Shown in pieces: positions 36,319-46,251 of a stretch of 64,000 bases of DNA (positions are counted from its first letter, which is position 1; every line of letters starts with the position of its first letter). Under the pieces are notes generated by a model. That model was given only the letters and a program-made list of their open reading frames with translations, was not told where the DNA came from and ran no database searches. The stretch is taken from assembly GCF_009498455.1 (NCBI RefSeq), contig NZ_CP045644.1:6017001-6081000 (forward strand). The letters run 5' to 3'. The stretch is from Variovorax paradoxus. Lineage in GTDB: Bacteria; Pseudomonadota; Gammaproteobacteria; Burkholderiales; Burkholderiaceae_C. A program made the position numbers and the translations under genes.

Positions 36319-37037
36319 TCCGCAGCCGGTTCGGACGGCCCAGACGGCTTGGCCTGCCGGGCGCGGATGCGCTCCATCACCTTGCCGGTGCGGTCCGCGT
36401 CGTTGCCGATGCCCGCAGCGGCCAGTTTCTTTTCGAGCGCGCTATGGCCGAACTCGTCTTCGAGCTGCTGGCCCGCCGTCATGCGATCGGACAGGTCTTC
36501 GTGGCGCGAGCGGATGCGCTCCAGCGACTCGCGCGCGCTGGCCAGGCGCGAGCCGCCGCTGCCGATGTTCTCGGAAATCGACTGCGTGGCGCGGTAGACG
36601 CTCTCGGTGGTCTTGGCGATGCCGATCTCGCGCTCGTGCTCGCGGATGCGCGCCTCGGCCGACTTGATCAGGTCCTTGAGCCGCGACACCTGCAGCGCAT
36701 ACGAGGCGTGGGCCTTGGCCTGCTCCTCGAGTTCCTGCTCGAGCGTGCCGACCTTGGACGCCACGTCGAGCGCCAGGCCTTCCTGGGTCTTGTTGAGCGC
36801 TTCGAGCGCCAGGCCTTCGTAGCGCGTGACCTCGCCCTTCAGGCGTTCGATTTCGCGGGCCGACTGCATCTCCTTGGCCATGACGCCGGTGAGGTCGCCC
36901 TTGGCCTTTTCGATGCTGTGCTTGGCGTCGATGATTTCCTGCTCGTAGATGCGCGTGGCATTGCTGTCGATCACGCTCTCGCCGATTTCGCGGGCGCTGC
37001 CGCGCAGCAAGGTGACCAGCTTCTTGATGACTGTCAT
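36315..37037 (-). CDS. pspA: PspA/IM30 (ESCRT-III-like) membrane-stress protein
   Basis: 240 residues. The start VIKKLVTLLRGSAREIGESVIDSNATRIYEQEI is the amphipathic helix plus the conserved PspA opening, and the rest is a long helical hairpin of Glu/Lys/Arg heptads. PspA polymerises on damaged inner membrane and blocks proton leakage. Genes typical of a classical psp operon (pspB, pspC, pspF) are absent. Instead DUF2170, flotillin and a large ATPase surround it, the YjfJ-like arrangement. Confidence 0.93.
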   Translation of the reverse strand: MTVIKKLVTLLRGSAREIGESVIDSNATRIYEQEIIDAKHSIEKAKGDLTGVMAKEMQSAREIERLKGEVTRYEGLALEALNKTQEGLALDVASKVGTLEQELEEQAKAHASYALQVSRLKDLIKSAEARIREHEREIGIAKTTESVYRATQSISENIGSGGSRLASARESLERIRSRHEDLSDRMTAGQQLEDEFGHSALEKKLAAAGIGNDADRTGKVMERIRARQAKPSGPSEPAAE

Positions 37038-37049
37038 GGTGATCTCCGC

Positions 37050-37466
37050 TTAGTTCAGGAATTCGGACAAGGCGTCCAGGGCATCGAGCGCGTTGTCGCT
37101 GAGCACGGCCACTTCGCGTGCGATGTCTTCCACGCTCGCGTTGCGCCCGAGCGCCCCGGTGAGCACGTAGCGGCCACCGACGCGCCCGAAGGACGACAGC
37201 GGCACCGACGGGTTGAGGTCGAGCAGCGATTCGAGCAACTCGGTGCGCCGCTCGGGTTTCACTTCTTCCTCGGTCCAGAGGTAGCAGATGCAGATGATCT
37301 GCATGTCGGAACTGGTGACGAAGATCGGCAGCTCATCGCGCCCTTCGATGCTCACCTGGACCACGGGCGTGCTGCCCGGAATGGGCTGCAGCTGCACGGG
37401 CAGCCCGCCCATCGCCGCGCCGGCCAGCGCATCGAGGCCCTTGAGTTGATCGAGCAGTGATTGCAT
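37050..37466 (-). CDS. DUF2170 (YjfI-like) protein
   Basis: 138 residues. DUF2170 features are ITSSDMQIICICYLWTEEEVKPERRTELLESLL and NPSVPLSSFGRVGGRYVLTGAL, followed by an acidic helix (VAVLSDNALDALDALSEFLN). The fold is thought to resemble secretion-chaperone-like domains. It is first in the operon with an excellent ribosome binding site (AAAGGAGAGGT) and 12 bp before pspA. In E. coli yjfI likewise precedes the pspA-like yjfJ. Confidence 0.88.
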   Translation of the reverse strand: MQSLLDQLKGLDALAGAAMGGLPVQLQPIPGSTPVVQVSIEGRDELPIFVTSSDMQIICICYLWTEEEVKPERRTELLESLLDLNPSVPLSSFGRVGGRYVLTGALGRNASVEDIAREVAVLSDNALDALDALSEFLN

Positions 37467-37519
37467 ACCTCTCCTTTGGGTTGTCTACCGTTGGAAGCGC
37501 GCGATGCTTCGCTGGATTC

Positions 37520-37548
37520 ACTATAGGTGCAGCGACATAACATGTCAA
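37520..37548 (-). promoter_or_regulatory. Consensus-like sigma-70 promoter of the PspA/flotillin operon
   Basis: TTGACA (37543-37548) and TATAGT (37520-37525) on the minus strand are separated by exactly 17 bp. The start of transcription should be near 37513, giving a leader of roughly 47 nt before DUF2170. No GG-N10-GC sigma-54 element was seen, unlike classical psp operons. Confidence 0.8.
37534..37546. promoter_or_regulatory. Inverted repeat over the -35 box
   Basis: GACAT-AAC-ATGTC is a perfect 5-3-5 dyad overlapping the -35 hexamer and spacer. A factor bound here would block the strong promoter. The divergent LysR gene at 37608 or the small protein at 35953 are candidate binders. Confidence 0.5.
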
Positions 37549-37607
37549 AAATTCTTTTAGCCCATGCGCATGACTTTCGACACTGGCGCGCTCTCTAGAA
37601 TCCGCCG

Positions 37608-38525
37608 ATGCCCCGCACCATCAACCCCGCGCGTGTCGATTTCGTGACGCTTCGCCTCTTCTGCGCAGTGGCCCAGTCGGGCAGCATCACCAAGGGCGCG
37701 GAGGCGTGCCACCTCGCGCTCTCGGCGGCGAGCCGGCGCTTGTCCGACTTCGAAGCCGCCACCGGCTCGAAGCTGCTCGAACGCAGCGCGCAGGGCATCG
37801 CGCTCACGCCCGCCGGGCATGTCGCGATGCAGCATGCGATGCGGCTCTTCCAGGGCTTCGAGCAGTTCAGCAACGAGCTGGGCGACTACGCCAGCGGCGT
37901 GCGCGGTCATGTGCGGCTGTGGGCCAACATGTCGGCGCTGACGGAGTTCCTGCCGACCACGCTGGCCGCCTTCCTCGGGCAGCATCCCGACATCCGCGTC
38001 GAGGTCGAGGAGCAGCTGAGCGGCGACATCGTGCGCGCGCTGGTCGACGGCCTTGCCGACGTCGGCGTGTTCGCCGAGAACACGCCTGCCTACGGCCTGG
38101 ACGTCGCGCCCTTCCAGACCGACGAGCTCGTGGTGTTGTGCGCCAAAGCGCACCCGCTGGCACGCCTGCGCGTGAAGAAGATCGATTTCAAGACCTGCCT
38201 GGCGCACGAGTTCGTGGGGCTGAACCGCAGCAGCTCGCTGCTCGAGCTGACCTCGCGCGCGGCCGAGCAGGCCGGCATTCCGATGCGCCTGCGCGTGCAG
38301 GTGCGCAGCTTCGATGCGATGTGCCACATGATCGCGGCCAACCTCGGCATCGGCGTGGTGCCGCTGGCCGCCTGCAAGGCGCAGGTGGCCGCGCTCGACC
38401 TGAAGGTGGTGCACCTGAAGGACACGTGGGCCACGCGCCGCCTGCTGATGGCGACGAAGACGGGCGCGGCGCTGTCGCCGGCGGCGCAACTGCTGGTACG
38501 GCAGCTGCTCGCTTCGTCGAACTGA
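37608..38525 (+). CDS. LysR-family transcriptional regulator
   Basis: 305 residues. The wHTH is at about 10-70 (VDFVTLRLFCAVAQSGSITKGAEACHLALSAASRRLSDFEAATG). The effector domain contains VRLWANMSALTEFLPTTLAAFLGQHPDI and GIGVVPLAACKAQV. It is divergent from the PspA operon with 141 bp between starts, so it could regulate that operon, although LysR control of psp-type genes would be unusual. It is also convergent with the DUF779 gene. Confidence 0.88.
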   Translation: MPRTINPARVDFVTLRLFCAVAQSGSITKGAEACHLALSAASRRLSDFEAATGSKLLERSAQGIALTPAGHVAMQHAMRLFQGFEQFSNELGDYASGVRGHVRLWANMSALTEFLPTTLAAFLGQHPDIRVEVEEQLSGDIVRALVDGLADVGVFAENTPAYGLDVAPFQTDELVVLCAKAHPLARLRVKKIDFKTCLAHEFVGLNRSSSLLELTSRAAEQAGIPMRLRVQVRSFDAMCHMIAANLGIGVVPLAACKAQVAALDLKVVHLKDTWATRRLLMATKTGAALSPAAQLLVRQLLASSN

Positions 38526-38532
38526 AACGCGA

Positions 38533-38915
38533 TCAGCCCTGCTTCGCTGCCTCGGCCTCGAGCACCGCCCACTCCGCCGCCGTGAACAACCGCGAGCGCG
38601 TCAGGAAGCGCACGCCCAGCGGCCCTTCCAGCGAGAACATCCCGCCGCGCCCCGGCACCACGTCGATGATCAGCTGCGTGTGCTGCCAGTACGCGAACTG
38701 CGGCCCGCTGATGTAGAACGGCATGCCGCCGAGGTGCCCCAGCAGCCGGTCGTGGTCGCCCACGATGAACTCGCCCTGCGTGTAGCACATGGGCGCGCTG
38801 CCGTCGCAGCAGCCGCCTGACTGATGGAACAACAGCGGGCCGTGCCGGGCGGCGAGGTCGTCGATGAGCGCGAGCGCCGCATCGGTCGCGGTGACGCGCA
38901 GGACCTCGCCGGTCA

Positions 38916-38916
<1 letters not shown>
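38533..38916 (-). CDS. DUF779 protein
   Basis: 127 residues. It is Cys/His-rich around HQSGGCCDGSAPMCY, a DUF779 hallmark that may bind a metal, and ends with GVRFLTRSRLFTAAEWAVLEAEA. The start codon overlaps the aldehyde dehydrogenase stop by 1 nt. DUF779 genes are commonly linked to NAD-dependent aldehyde dehydrogenases under AcoR-type control, exactly as here. The function is unknown. Confidence 0.9.
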
Positions 38917-40436
<1,520 letters not shown>

Positions 40437-40507
40437 GGGTTGTCTCCGTTGGGTAGGTAAGGTGTGAACAGGCGGCGCCACGACATGCGGCGGCCCGCAC
40501 AGGTACC

Positions 40508-40521
40508 GCAAGCGGCATACC
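40508..40521 (-). promoter_or_regulatory. Possible sigma-54 promoter of the aldehyde dehydrogenase gene
   Basis: On the minus strand GGTATGCCGCTTGC gives GG-N10-GC with TTGC at the -12 element. It lies 72-85 bp before the aldehyde dehydrogenase start. The divergent regulator is a sigma-54 activator, which supports the call; the -24 part is only a partial match to TGGCACG. Confidence 0.5.
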
Positions 40522-40595
40522 CGCGCGGATCGGGACAATCCCCAAGCCCCGCGCCAGAGGGGCGCGGCCCGCGCAGAGGGTTTCCATTCGCAATC

Positions 40596-40635
40596 TGCGA
40601 CAGATGCGCGCGACGGCCGCGACTACGATGTCGCA
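40596..40635. promoter_or_regulatory. Paired TGCGACA/TGTCGCA elements, likely activator sites
   Basis: TGCGACA (40596-40602) and TGTCGCA (40629-40635) are exact inverted copies with centres 33 bp apart, about three helical turns. They lie 75-125 bp upstream of the putative sigma-54 promoter, the usual enhancer distance. Confidence 0.55.
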
Positions 40636-40677
40636 CAAGGCGAATCGCCGGCAATCCCGCCCACGGAGTTCCGCAAG

Positions 40678-42573
40678 ATGAGTGAAGCTTCCGCACCATC
40701 AACCAGCATCGCGCAGGCCCGCGAGCTGTTCTTCGCGCAGGGCCGCGACCCGGCGCCGTGGATCGCGCCGCACATCTCGCGCTCGTGGCAGCGCAGCCGG
40801 CCGGTCGACCCGCAATGCATCGACTCCACGCCGATGGCGCCGTCGCTGCTCAACGAACGGCGCGAACAGGCGATGCGCCTGCTCAGCTGCGCGCAGCCCG
40901 AACTCGACGGGCTCGCCGAGCATGCGGTCGGCAACGGCTGCATCGTCGCGCTGTCGGACGCGAGCGGCCTCATCCTCGAAGAAATCGGTAGCCCCGACTT
41001 CCTGCCCAAGGCGCAGCGCGTGGCGCTGCAGCCCGGCGTGGAATGGTCGGAGAGCCACCGCGGCACCAACGCCATCGGCACGGCGCTGGCCGAGCGTGTG
41101 GCGCTGATGGTGCTGGGCGGCGAGCACTACCTGGCGCAGAACGGCCGGCTGGGCTGCGCGGCGGCGCCCATCTTCAGCGGACGCGGCGAACTGGCCGGCG
41201 CGCTCGACATCTCGGGCGAAACCGCGCGCGTGAACCACCACGCGCTCGGCCTCGTGCGCATGGCGGCGCAGCAGGTGGAGCACCGCATGCTGCTGGCCGA
41301 GGCCTCGGGCCATGTGCTGCGCTTCCATGCGCGGCCGGCGCTGATCGGCACGGCGCGCGAAGGGCTGATGGTCATCGAGGGCGGGCGCATCGTCGCGGCC
41401 AACCGCGTGGCGCTCGACCTGTTCGGCCGTTCGTGGGAAAGCCTGTTGGACCTCGATGCCGAAGAATTCCTCGGCGCGCAATGGCCGCGCATGGAGCACC
41501 GGCGCAGCCTGCTCACGCTGCCGGGCGGACGGCAGATCGCGACCGTCATGGAGCGCACCGGCACGGCGAACAGCGGCGCGGGCCGCAGCACCGGTGCGCG
41601 GCAGGCGATGGCCGCCAACGCCGCCCCCGTCGACACCGGCGACGTGGTGGCCCCGCTGCTGGCGCGCGCCGTGCGCGTGCTCAACGAAGGCGTGCCGGTG
41701 CTGGTGAACGGCGAGACCGGCAGCGGCAAGGAGGTGTTCTCGCGCCGCCTGCACGCCACCAGCCGCCGCAGCGCGGGCCCGTTCGTGGCGGTCGATTGCG
41801 CCTCGCTGCCCGAGACGCTCATCGAGGCCGAGCTGTTCGGCTACGAAGAGGGCGCCTTCACCGGCGCGCGCCGCAAGGGCATGCCGGGCCGCATCCGCGA
41901 GGCGCACGGCGGCGTGCTGTTCCTCGACGAGATCGCCGAGATTCCGCTCGCGTTGCAGACGCGCCTGCTGCGCGTGCTCGAAGGCCGCGTGGTCACGCCG
42001 CTGGGCGGCGGCCAGGGCGTGGCGGTCGATTTCGACCTGGTCTGCGCCACGCACGCCGGCCTGCCCGCGCTGGTCGAGGCTGGGCGCTTCCGCGCCGACC
42101 TGATGTACCGCGTGGCCGGCTTCACCGTCGCCCTGCCCGCGCTGCACGAGCGTGCCGACCGGCGCGCACTCATCGCGCGGCTGTTCCTCGAATCGGGCGG
42201 TGCCGCCAAGCACCTGTGCCTGGAAAACGACGCGCTCGAGCGCCTGGCCGCCTACCGCTGGCCCGGCAACGTGCGCGAACTGCGCAGCGTGCTGCGCGCA
42301 CTCGTCGCGCTGGCCGACCCGGGCGATGCGGTGACGGCCGACGCACTGCCCGCGCACCTGCACGACGCCGCGCCCGTTGCCGACTTCAGCGAAGCCACAG
42401 CGTCGCAACCCAACGCGCCGCTGCAGACCATCACGCGCCACGCCATCGACGAAGCACTGCGCGCCTGCGACCACGACGTGGCGCGCGCCGCCCGCCGGCT
42501 CGGCGTGCACCGCAGCACCGTGTACCGCCACCTCGCGCGCCAACGGGCGCCCGCGGGCAACACCAAAGACTGA
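40678..42573 (+). CDS. Sigma-54-dependent activator, AcoR-like
   Basis: 631 residues. An N-terminal GAF-type sensor (about 60-200, GVEWSESHRGTNAIGTAL) and a PAS-like segment (220-270) precede the AAA+ domain. That domain has NGETGSGKE (Walker A), EGAFTGARRKG (sigma-54-contacting loop) and GGVLFLDEIAEIPL (Walker B). A Fis-type HTH closes it (ACDHDVARAARRLGVHRSTVYRHL). It is divergent from aldehyde dehydrogenase/DUF779 and should activate them in response to an aldehyde or related signal. An ATG-only start at 40678 was chosen. Confidence 0.93.
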   Translation: MSEASAPSTSIAQARELFFAQGRDPAPWIAPHISRSWQRSRPVDPQCIDSTPMAPSLLNERREQAMRLLSCAQPELDGLAEHAVGNGCIVALSDASGLILEEIGSPDFLPKAQRVALQPGVEWSESHRGTNAIGTALAERVALMVLGGEHYLAQNGRLGCAAAPIFSGRGELAGALDISGETARVNHHALGLVRMAAQQVEHRMLLAEASGHVLRFHARPALIGTAREGLMVIEGGRIVAANRVALDLFGRSWESLLDLDAEEFLGAQWPRMEHRRSLLTLPGGRQIATVMERTGTANSGAGRSTGARQAMAANAAPVDTGDVVAPLLARAVRVLNEGVPVLVNGETGSGKEVFSRRLHATSRRSAGPFVAVDCASLPETLIEAELFGYEEGAFTGARRKGMPGRIREAHGGVLFLDEIAEIPLALQTRLLRVLEGRVVTPLGGGQGVAVDFDLVCATHAGLPALVEAGRFRADLMYRVAGFTVALPALHERADRRALIARLFLESGGAAKHLCLENDALERLAAYRWPGNVRELRSVLRALVALADPGDAVTADALPAHLHDAAPVADFSEATASQPNAPLQTITRHAIDEALRACDHDVARAARRLGVHRSTVYRHLARQRAPAGNTKD

Positions 42574-42629
42574 CTTGCCCGCACGCGTGGGACCGGCCAG
42601 ACTTTGCGCATGGCCCTGTTCCCGCCTCC

Positions 42630-43460
42630 ATGACCACCGGCAAACCCGCGCGCAAGCTCTCGGCCGTGCCGTCCACCTTGCGGATTCCGCTGGCCGCGCG
42701 GGCCTCGGGCGATGCGCTCTTTCCGCAGATGGCCGTGCGCGACGCCTACGCCGCCGGCATCCTCGAGCAGATCCGCGACGACGACCACGCCCTGCCCGAC
42801 GACCGCACGACCATCTTCGGCATCCTTGCGCGCACGCGGCGCTTTCGCAGCCTGGCGCAAGACTTTCTCAAGGCGAACCCGGGTGCGCGCGTCGTGAACA
42901 TGGGCTGCGGCCTGAGCCACTACTTTCAGTGGCTGGACGATGGCAAGTCGCGCATGACCGACGCCGACCTGCCCGAGGTGCTGGACCTGCGCCGCGAGCT
43001 GCTGCCCGACACCCACCCGCGCCACGACGTGCGCGAACTCGACCTGACGGCGCCCGACTGGTGGGACCAGCTCGGCCTGCCGCGCAAGCGCCAGGCGCAG
43101 CCGGTCTTCCTGTTCACCGAGGGCGTGCTGATGTACCTCACGCCCGAACAGGTGAACGCCGTGCTCGCCACCTTCGGCGAACGCGCGCCCGCGGGCTCGG
43201 TGCTGGCCTTCGATGCGATGTGCTGGCTGGCCGTGGGCCGCGCGCGCCAGCACCCGTCGGTGCGCGCGACGGGCGCGGAGTTCCAGTGGGGTCTGCGTCG
43301 CTACGACGATCTCACGCGGCCGCATCCGCGCCTGCAGCTCGATGGCACCTACCGCGTGATGGAAGGCATCGGCTGGCCCTACACGCTGTTCGCGCCGGCG
43401 GTGCTGTTCTTTCTCGGCGTGCCGATCTATGCGGTGTACGCGCTGAGCGCGAAGGACTGA
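42630..43460 (+). CDS. Class I SAM-dependent methyltransferase, LCM/PPM1 family
   Basis: 276 residues. RVVNMGCGLSHYFQWLDD is the SAM-binding glycine motif, VFLFTEGVLMYLTPEQVNAVL the family signature, and TDADLPEVLDLRRELLPD follows the acidic strand end. These leucine-carboxyl-methyltransferase-like enzymes O-methylate various small substrates in bacteria. The frame is open far upstream through the AcoR gene, but that part is shadow sequence; the ATG at 42630 starts the real protein. Near its end it reads FAPAVLFFLGVPIYAVYAL, a possible hydrophobic tail. Confidence 0.85.
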   Translation: MTTGKPARKLSAVPSTLRIPLAARASGDALFPQMAVRDAYAAGILEQIRDDDHALPDDRTTIFGILARTRRFRSLAQDFLKANPGARVVNMGCGLSHYFQWLDDGKSRMTDADLPEVLDLRRELLPDTHPRHDVRELDLTAPDWWDQLGLPRKRQAQPVFLFTEGVLMYLTPEQVNAVLATFGERAPAGSVLAFDAMCWLAVGRARQHPSVRATGAEFQWGLRRYDDLTRPHPRLQLDGTYRVMEGIGWPYTLFAPAVLFFLGVPIYAVYALSAKD

Positions 43461-43475
43461 CGCGTCTTTGCCGGC

Positions 43476-44276
43476 TCAGGCAAAGGGCACGCTGCGCCAA
43501 GGGCTGCGCGCGTCGCTCAGCAGCAGGCGGTTGGTGCGCAGCAGGTGCTCTTCGCGCGCATCGGCGTACTGCCAGATCAGGCCGCCCGCGATGTATGCCG
43601 CGCTCACCTGCGACCAGTTGGCATAGGCCGCACGCACCTGCGATTCGAGGCCGCCCGCGAAGCCCGTGAACTCCGCGCGATCGATGTAACCCAGCTGCAC
43701 CGCCCAGCGCGACAGGTTGGCCAGTCGCACTGCATCCCAGGCTACGAGGCTCGTCAGCTGTTCCGGCGCCACGCCGAAGTGCTTGCGTAAAGCCTTGACC
43801 CAGCTCTGGCTGCCCGTCATCAACTGGCCCAGCTCGGCGTTCGAATGCCCGGTCTGCGCGGACAGCGCACGCATGTCCAGGTGCTCGCGCGCCTTGATCT
43901 GGAAGAACGCGGGGAACCACGCGTCCATGACCAGGCGCAGCACGCCCGGCGTGGACTGCACCGCCTTGTCGATCGCGCCGATGGCCTTCCACGACGGCAG
44001 GTACTTGGCGCGCTGCCCTTCTTCGGTCAGCCAGCGTGCGGTCTGCTCGAAGCTCGCGCGATCGGTCACGTTCCACACCTGCGCGACGCCTTCGCGCAGC
44101 GTGTCGTTGTCCCTGCCGGTGAGCACGGCATTCACACAGTCGCCGTTGAAGGCCGACAGCGGTGTGCTGAGCGCGACCAGCCATTGCTCCTGCGCGGAAA
44201 GCGCCGGTGCGGCGGCGTCGAACTTGAGCTTTTTGTTGTCGAGCATCGAGTGCGCGAGCGTGTCCTTGAACCCCAT
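43476..44276 (-). CDS. DUF1266 protein
   Basis: 266 residues. The C-terminal half matches DUF1266: LVAWDAVRLANLSRWAVQLGYIDRAEFTGFA, AAYANWSQVSAAYIAGGLIWQY. The N-terminal half is helical. E. coli YbeU and YbeR share this domain, and their function is unknown. Transcribed from upstream with the 44337 gene (60 bp gap), it forms a two-gene unit. No signal peptide is seen. Confidence 0.78.
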   Translation of the reverse strand: MGFKDTLAHSMLDNKKLKFDAAAPALSAQEQWLVALSTPLSAFNGDCVNAVLTGRDNDTLREGVAQVWNVTDRASFEQTARWLTEEGQRAKYLPSWKAIGAIDKAVQSTPGVLRLVMDAWFPAFFQIKAREHLDMRALSAQTGHSNAELGQLMTGSQSWVKALRKHFGVAPEQLTSLVAWDAVRLANLSRWAVQLGYIDRAEFTGFAGGLESQVRAAYANWSQVSAAYIAGGLIWQYADAREEHLLRTNRLLLSDARSPWRSVPFA

Positions 44277-44336
44277 GAAAACTCCTCCCGAAGTGTTGAC
44301 GTGTTGAAGTTGTCGAATGACTGACGCGCGAGCGGT

Positions 44337-45326
44337 TCAGGCCCGCGATTGCAGGCGCACGACTTCTTGCTGCAGGAACGCGAGGAACGGCGCACGCAGC
44401 GCTTCCGTCATGTGCGCGGGCAGGGCCATCGGCGGCGTCGAGCCGGTCAGCAGCTGATCGCCCTTCTCTGCGATCTGCAGCGAGCGCTCCTCCACGCGCT
44501 CCAGCGCGATGCGCAGCGGCGACTCCATCAGGTCCTTGCCGTACAGCGCCTGCGCCGTGAGCGCCACGCCGTAGGGGCCGCCGAACAGCGGAAAGTCGGC
44601 CAGCGCGAACTGCAAGGTTTCGCCCGTGGGAATCTGGAACTTGTCGCTCACCTTGCCCAGCTTCGGGTTGGCGGGGTCGAGCAAGGTGTCGGCCGCGCCG
44701 TACTCGGCCACGAGCTCGGCCAGCGTCCAGACGCGCTGCTGCGCCTGCCGCTGGCTGCCGTTCTCCGCGTGGTACGCGACCACCGCCGCGACCGCTGGCG
44801 CCAGCAGTTCGCCGCAGCGCTTGAGCAGCACCGGCTCGGGTTCGTCGGCCACGCCCGACCAGTCTTTCCAGGCCTTGTAGCGCGTGAGCAGCATCGAGAC
44901 GAACGACGGCGCGTCGTCCGCGCGCGCGGGCAAGGCATGGCCCTGTGCCGGCGGCGGCGCGGCCAACAGCACGGTGAAGTCGTCCTGCACGTACATCGCC
45001 TGGTCGGTCAGCAGCAGCCCTTGCGATGTGCGCTTGCCGCTGAGCCGGTTCATTGCGTGGTAGCCGAGGAAGAACAGCGGGATCTCGTCGCCCAGCCAGG
45101 GCTTGGGCAGGTACATCTGCTCGACCGCCTGCGCGAACACCTGCGGCGCATCGTCGTGGTCGGGATGGTCGGACTGGTCGGGCAGGAAAGCGAAGGCCGA
45201 CAGGTCGGCATGCAACGGTGCCTGCACCTGCTGCTGAACGCGTGCGCGCAAGGCATCGCCGTGGCGCGAGCGTTCGGGCGGCAGCGCGCCCAGGTGATCG
45301 GTGAACGACGAAAAAACGAATGACAT
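44337..45326 (-). CDS. Unknown protein paired with DUF1266
   Basis: 329 residues from ATG 45326 with GGGAGAG upstream. It is not assigned to a family. The segment PLFFLGYHAMNRLSGKRTSQGLLLTDQAMYVQD resembles the PH-like/YokE-type region where a newly made strand reads LLLTDxxxY. The rest is helical with VAAVVAYHAENGSQ. There is no signal peptide or membrane helix. It lies 60 bp before the DUF1266 gene on the same strand, so the two are probably co-transcribed. Confidence 0.65.
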   Translation of the reverse strand: MSFVFSSFTDHLGALPPERSRHGDALRARVQQQVQAPLHADLSAFAFLPDQSDHPDHDDAPQVFAQAVEQMYLPKPWLGDEIPLFFLGYHAMNRLSGKRTSQGLLLTDQAMYVQDDFTVLLAAPPPAQGHALPARADDAPSFVSMLLTRYKAWKDWSGVADEPEPVLLKRCGELLAPAVAAVVAYHAENGSQRQAQQRVWTLAELVAEYGAADTLLDPANPKLGKVSDKFQIPTGETLQFALADFPLFGGPYGVALTAQALYGKDLMESPLRIALERVEERSLQIAEKGDQLLTGSTPPMALPAHMTEALRAPFLAFLQQEVVRLQSRA

Positions 45327-45645
45327 GCTGAATCTCTCCCTGAAACCGTGGTTATGAATGGGTAAGCGGCCTGACATCTGCTTCCGTTGGCACTGCACGG
45401 CAGATCGGTCGTGATCGCGGCGTGTCCTGCAAGGACACCGCCGCAATGCCAGCCCAAGGGAAGTGTTCCCCGGCGGCTCACGGACTGGATGATCACGCGC
45501 CCCTTGTTCAGAGGCGCAGCCATGCGACTTGGAAGCGTCGCTTGGCATTCTGACGAATTCTGCGAGGGCGCGCGATCACGCTGTCGGGTCGCTAGCATCA
45601 CTGAATCTGCAAACCGTGGCCACGCCACACACGGGAGTCATACGA
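45327..45645. other. 319-bp intergenic region between divergent genes
   Basis: No convincing protein-coding gene is present. One hairpin is visible: GTGTCCT (45422-45428) and AGGACAC (45432-45438) around GCA, extended by a GCGGC/GCCGC pair with one bulge. It lacks a U-run. The region should hold the promoters of the unknown gene at 45326 and of the DUF4259 gene at 45646. Confidence 0.6.
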
Positions 45646-46032
45646 ATGGGTACATGGTCGACAGCAGGCTTCGGCAACGACGAGGCTCTCGATTGGCTGG
45701 CTGAATTGCAGGAAGCGAATGACGCGCTCGCGTTCATCCGGGAGACATTGGCATCCGGCTCGACGGAAGGCACCGTTGCCGCGGCCGAAGTGCTGGCGCT
45801 GCTTGCCGGCCAAGGCAGTGCCGACGTGCACCCGGAGGCCGTCGACTGGTGCGCCGGCAAGGCCGCGCCACCTGCCGACTTGCGCCATGCCGCCGCCGAC
45901 GCGCTGCAGGCCATCCTCGACGACCCCGATGCCGACGGGCACGACACCTGGGCCGAGCTGGGCGAGGACGACGAGGACTACCTCGCGTGGCTGGCGAACC
46001 TGAAAAGCCTGCGGGCGCGGCTGCGCAGCTGA
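45646..46032 (+). CDS. DUF4259 protein
   Basis: 128 residues from the ATG with GGGAG upstream. The opening MGTWSTAGFGNDEALDWLAEL is the DUF4259 signature (MGxWxxxxFxNDxAxDW). The rest is helical and acidic (DDPDADGHDTWAELGEDDEDYLAWLANLKSL). DUF4259 proteins are small, soluble and of unknown function; some sit in immunity-type settings. It stands alone here, upstream of the giant repeat protein. Confidence 0.88.
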   Translation: MGTWSTAGFGNDEALDWLAELQEANDALAFIRETLASGSTEGTVAAAEVLALLAGQGSADVHPEAVDWCAGKAAPPADLRHAAADALQAILDDPDADGHDTWAELGEDDEDYLAWLANLKSLRARLRS

Positions 46033-46251
46033 GCACCGACGAACGCCCTCGACGTTCCGGCAAGAAATTGCGCCGTGTTACGTAACGGGTGGCGACAGCT
46101 GCCCGTTTTGCACGACTGCCCCGACCGCGCCCTTCGAAAAAAATCGTTTTGAATCAACGAGATAAGGCGTTTTCAGCCGGGCACTGACAGCCGAAAACGA
46201 AGGCGGCACGCATGTTGCCCTCTGTAGTCATTTATTTGACGAGGAGGCCGC

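Noticed and set aside
37467..37607. Sigma-54 promoter for the PspA operon
   Set aside because: No GG-N10-GC element on the correct strand; a strong sigma-70 pair is present.
46077..46086. GTTACGTAAC palindrome before the repeat protein gene
   Set aside because: Only 10 bp, 166 bp from the start codon and no promoter fit; not enough to call an operator.
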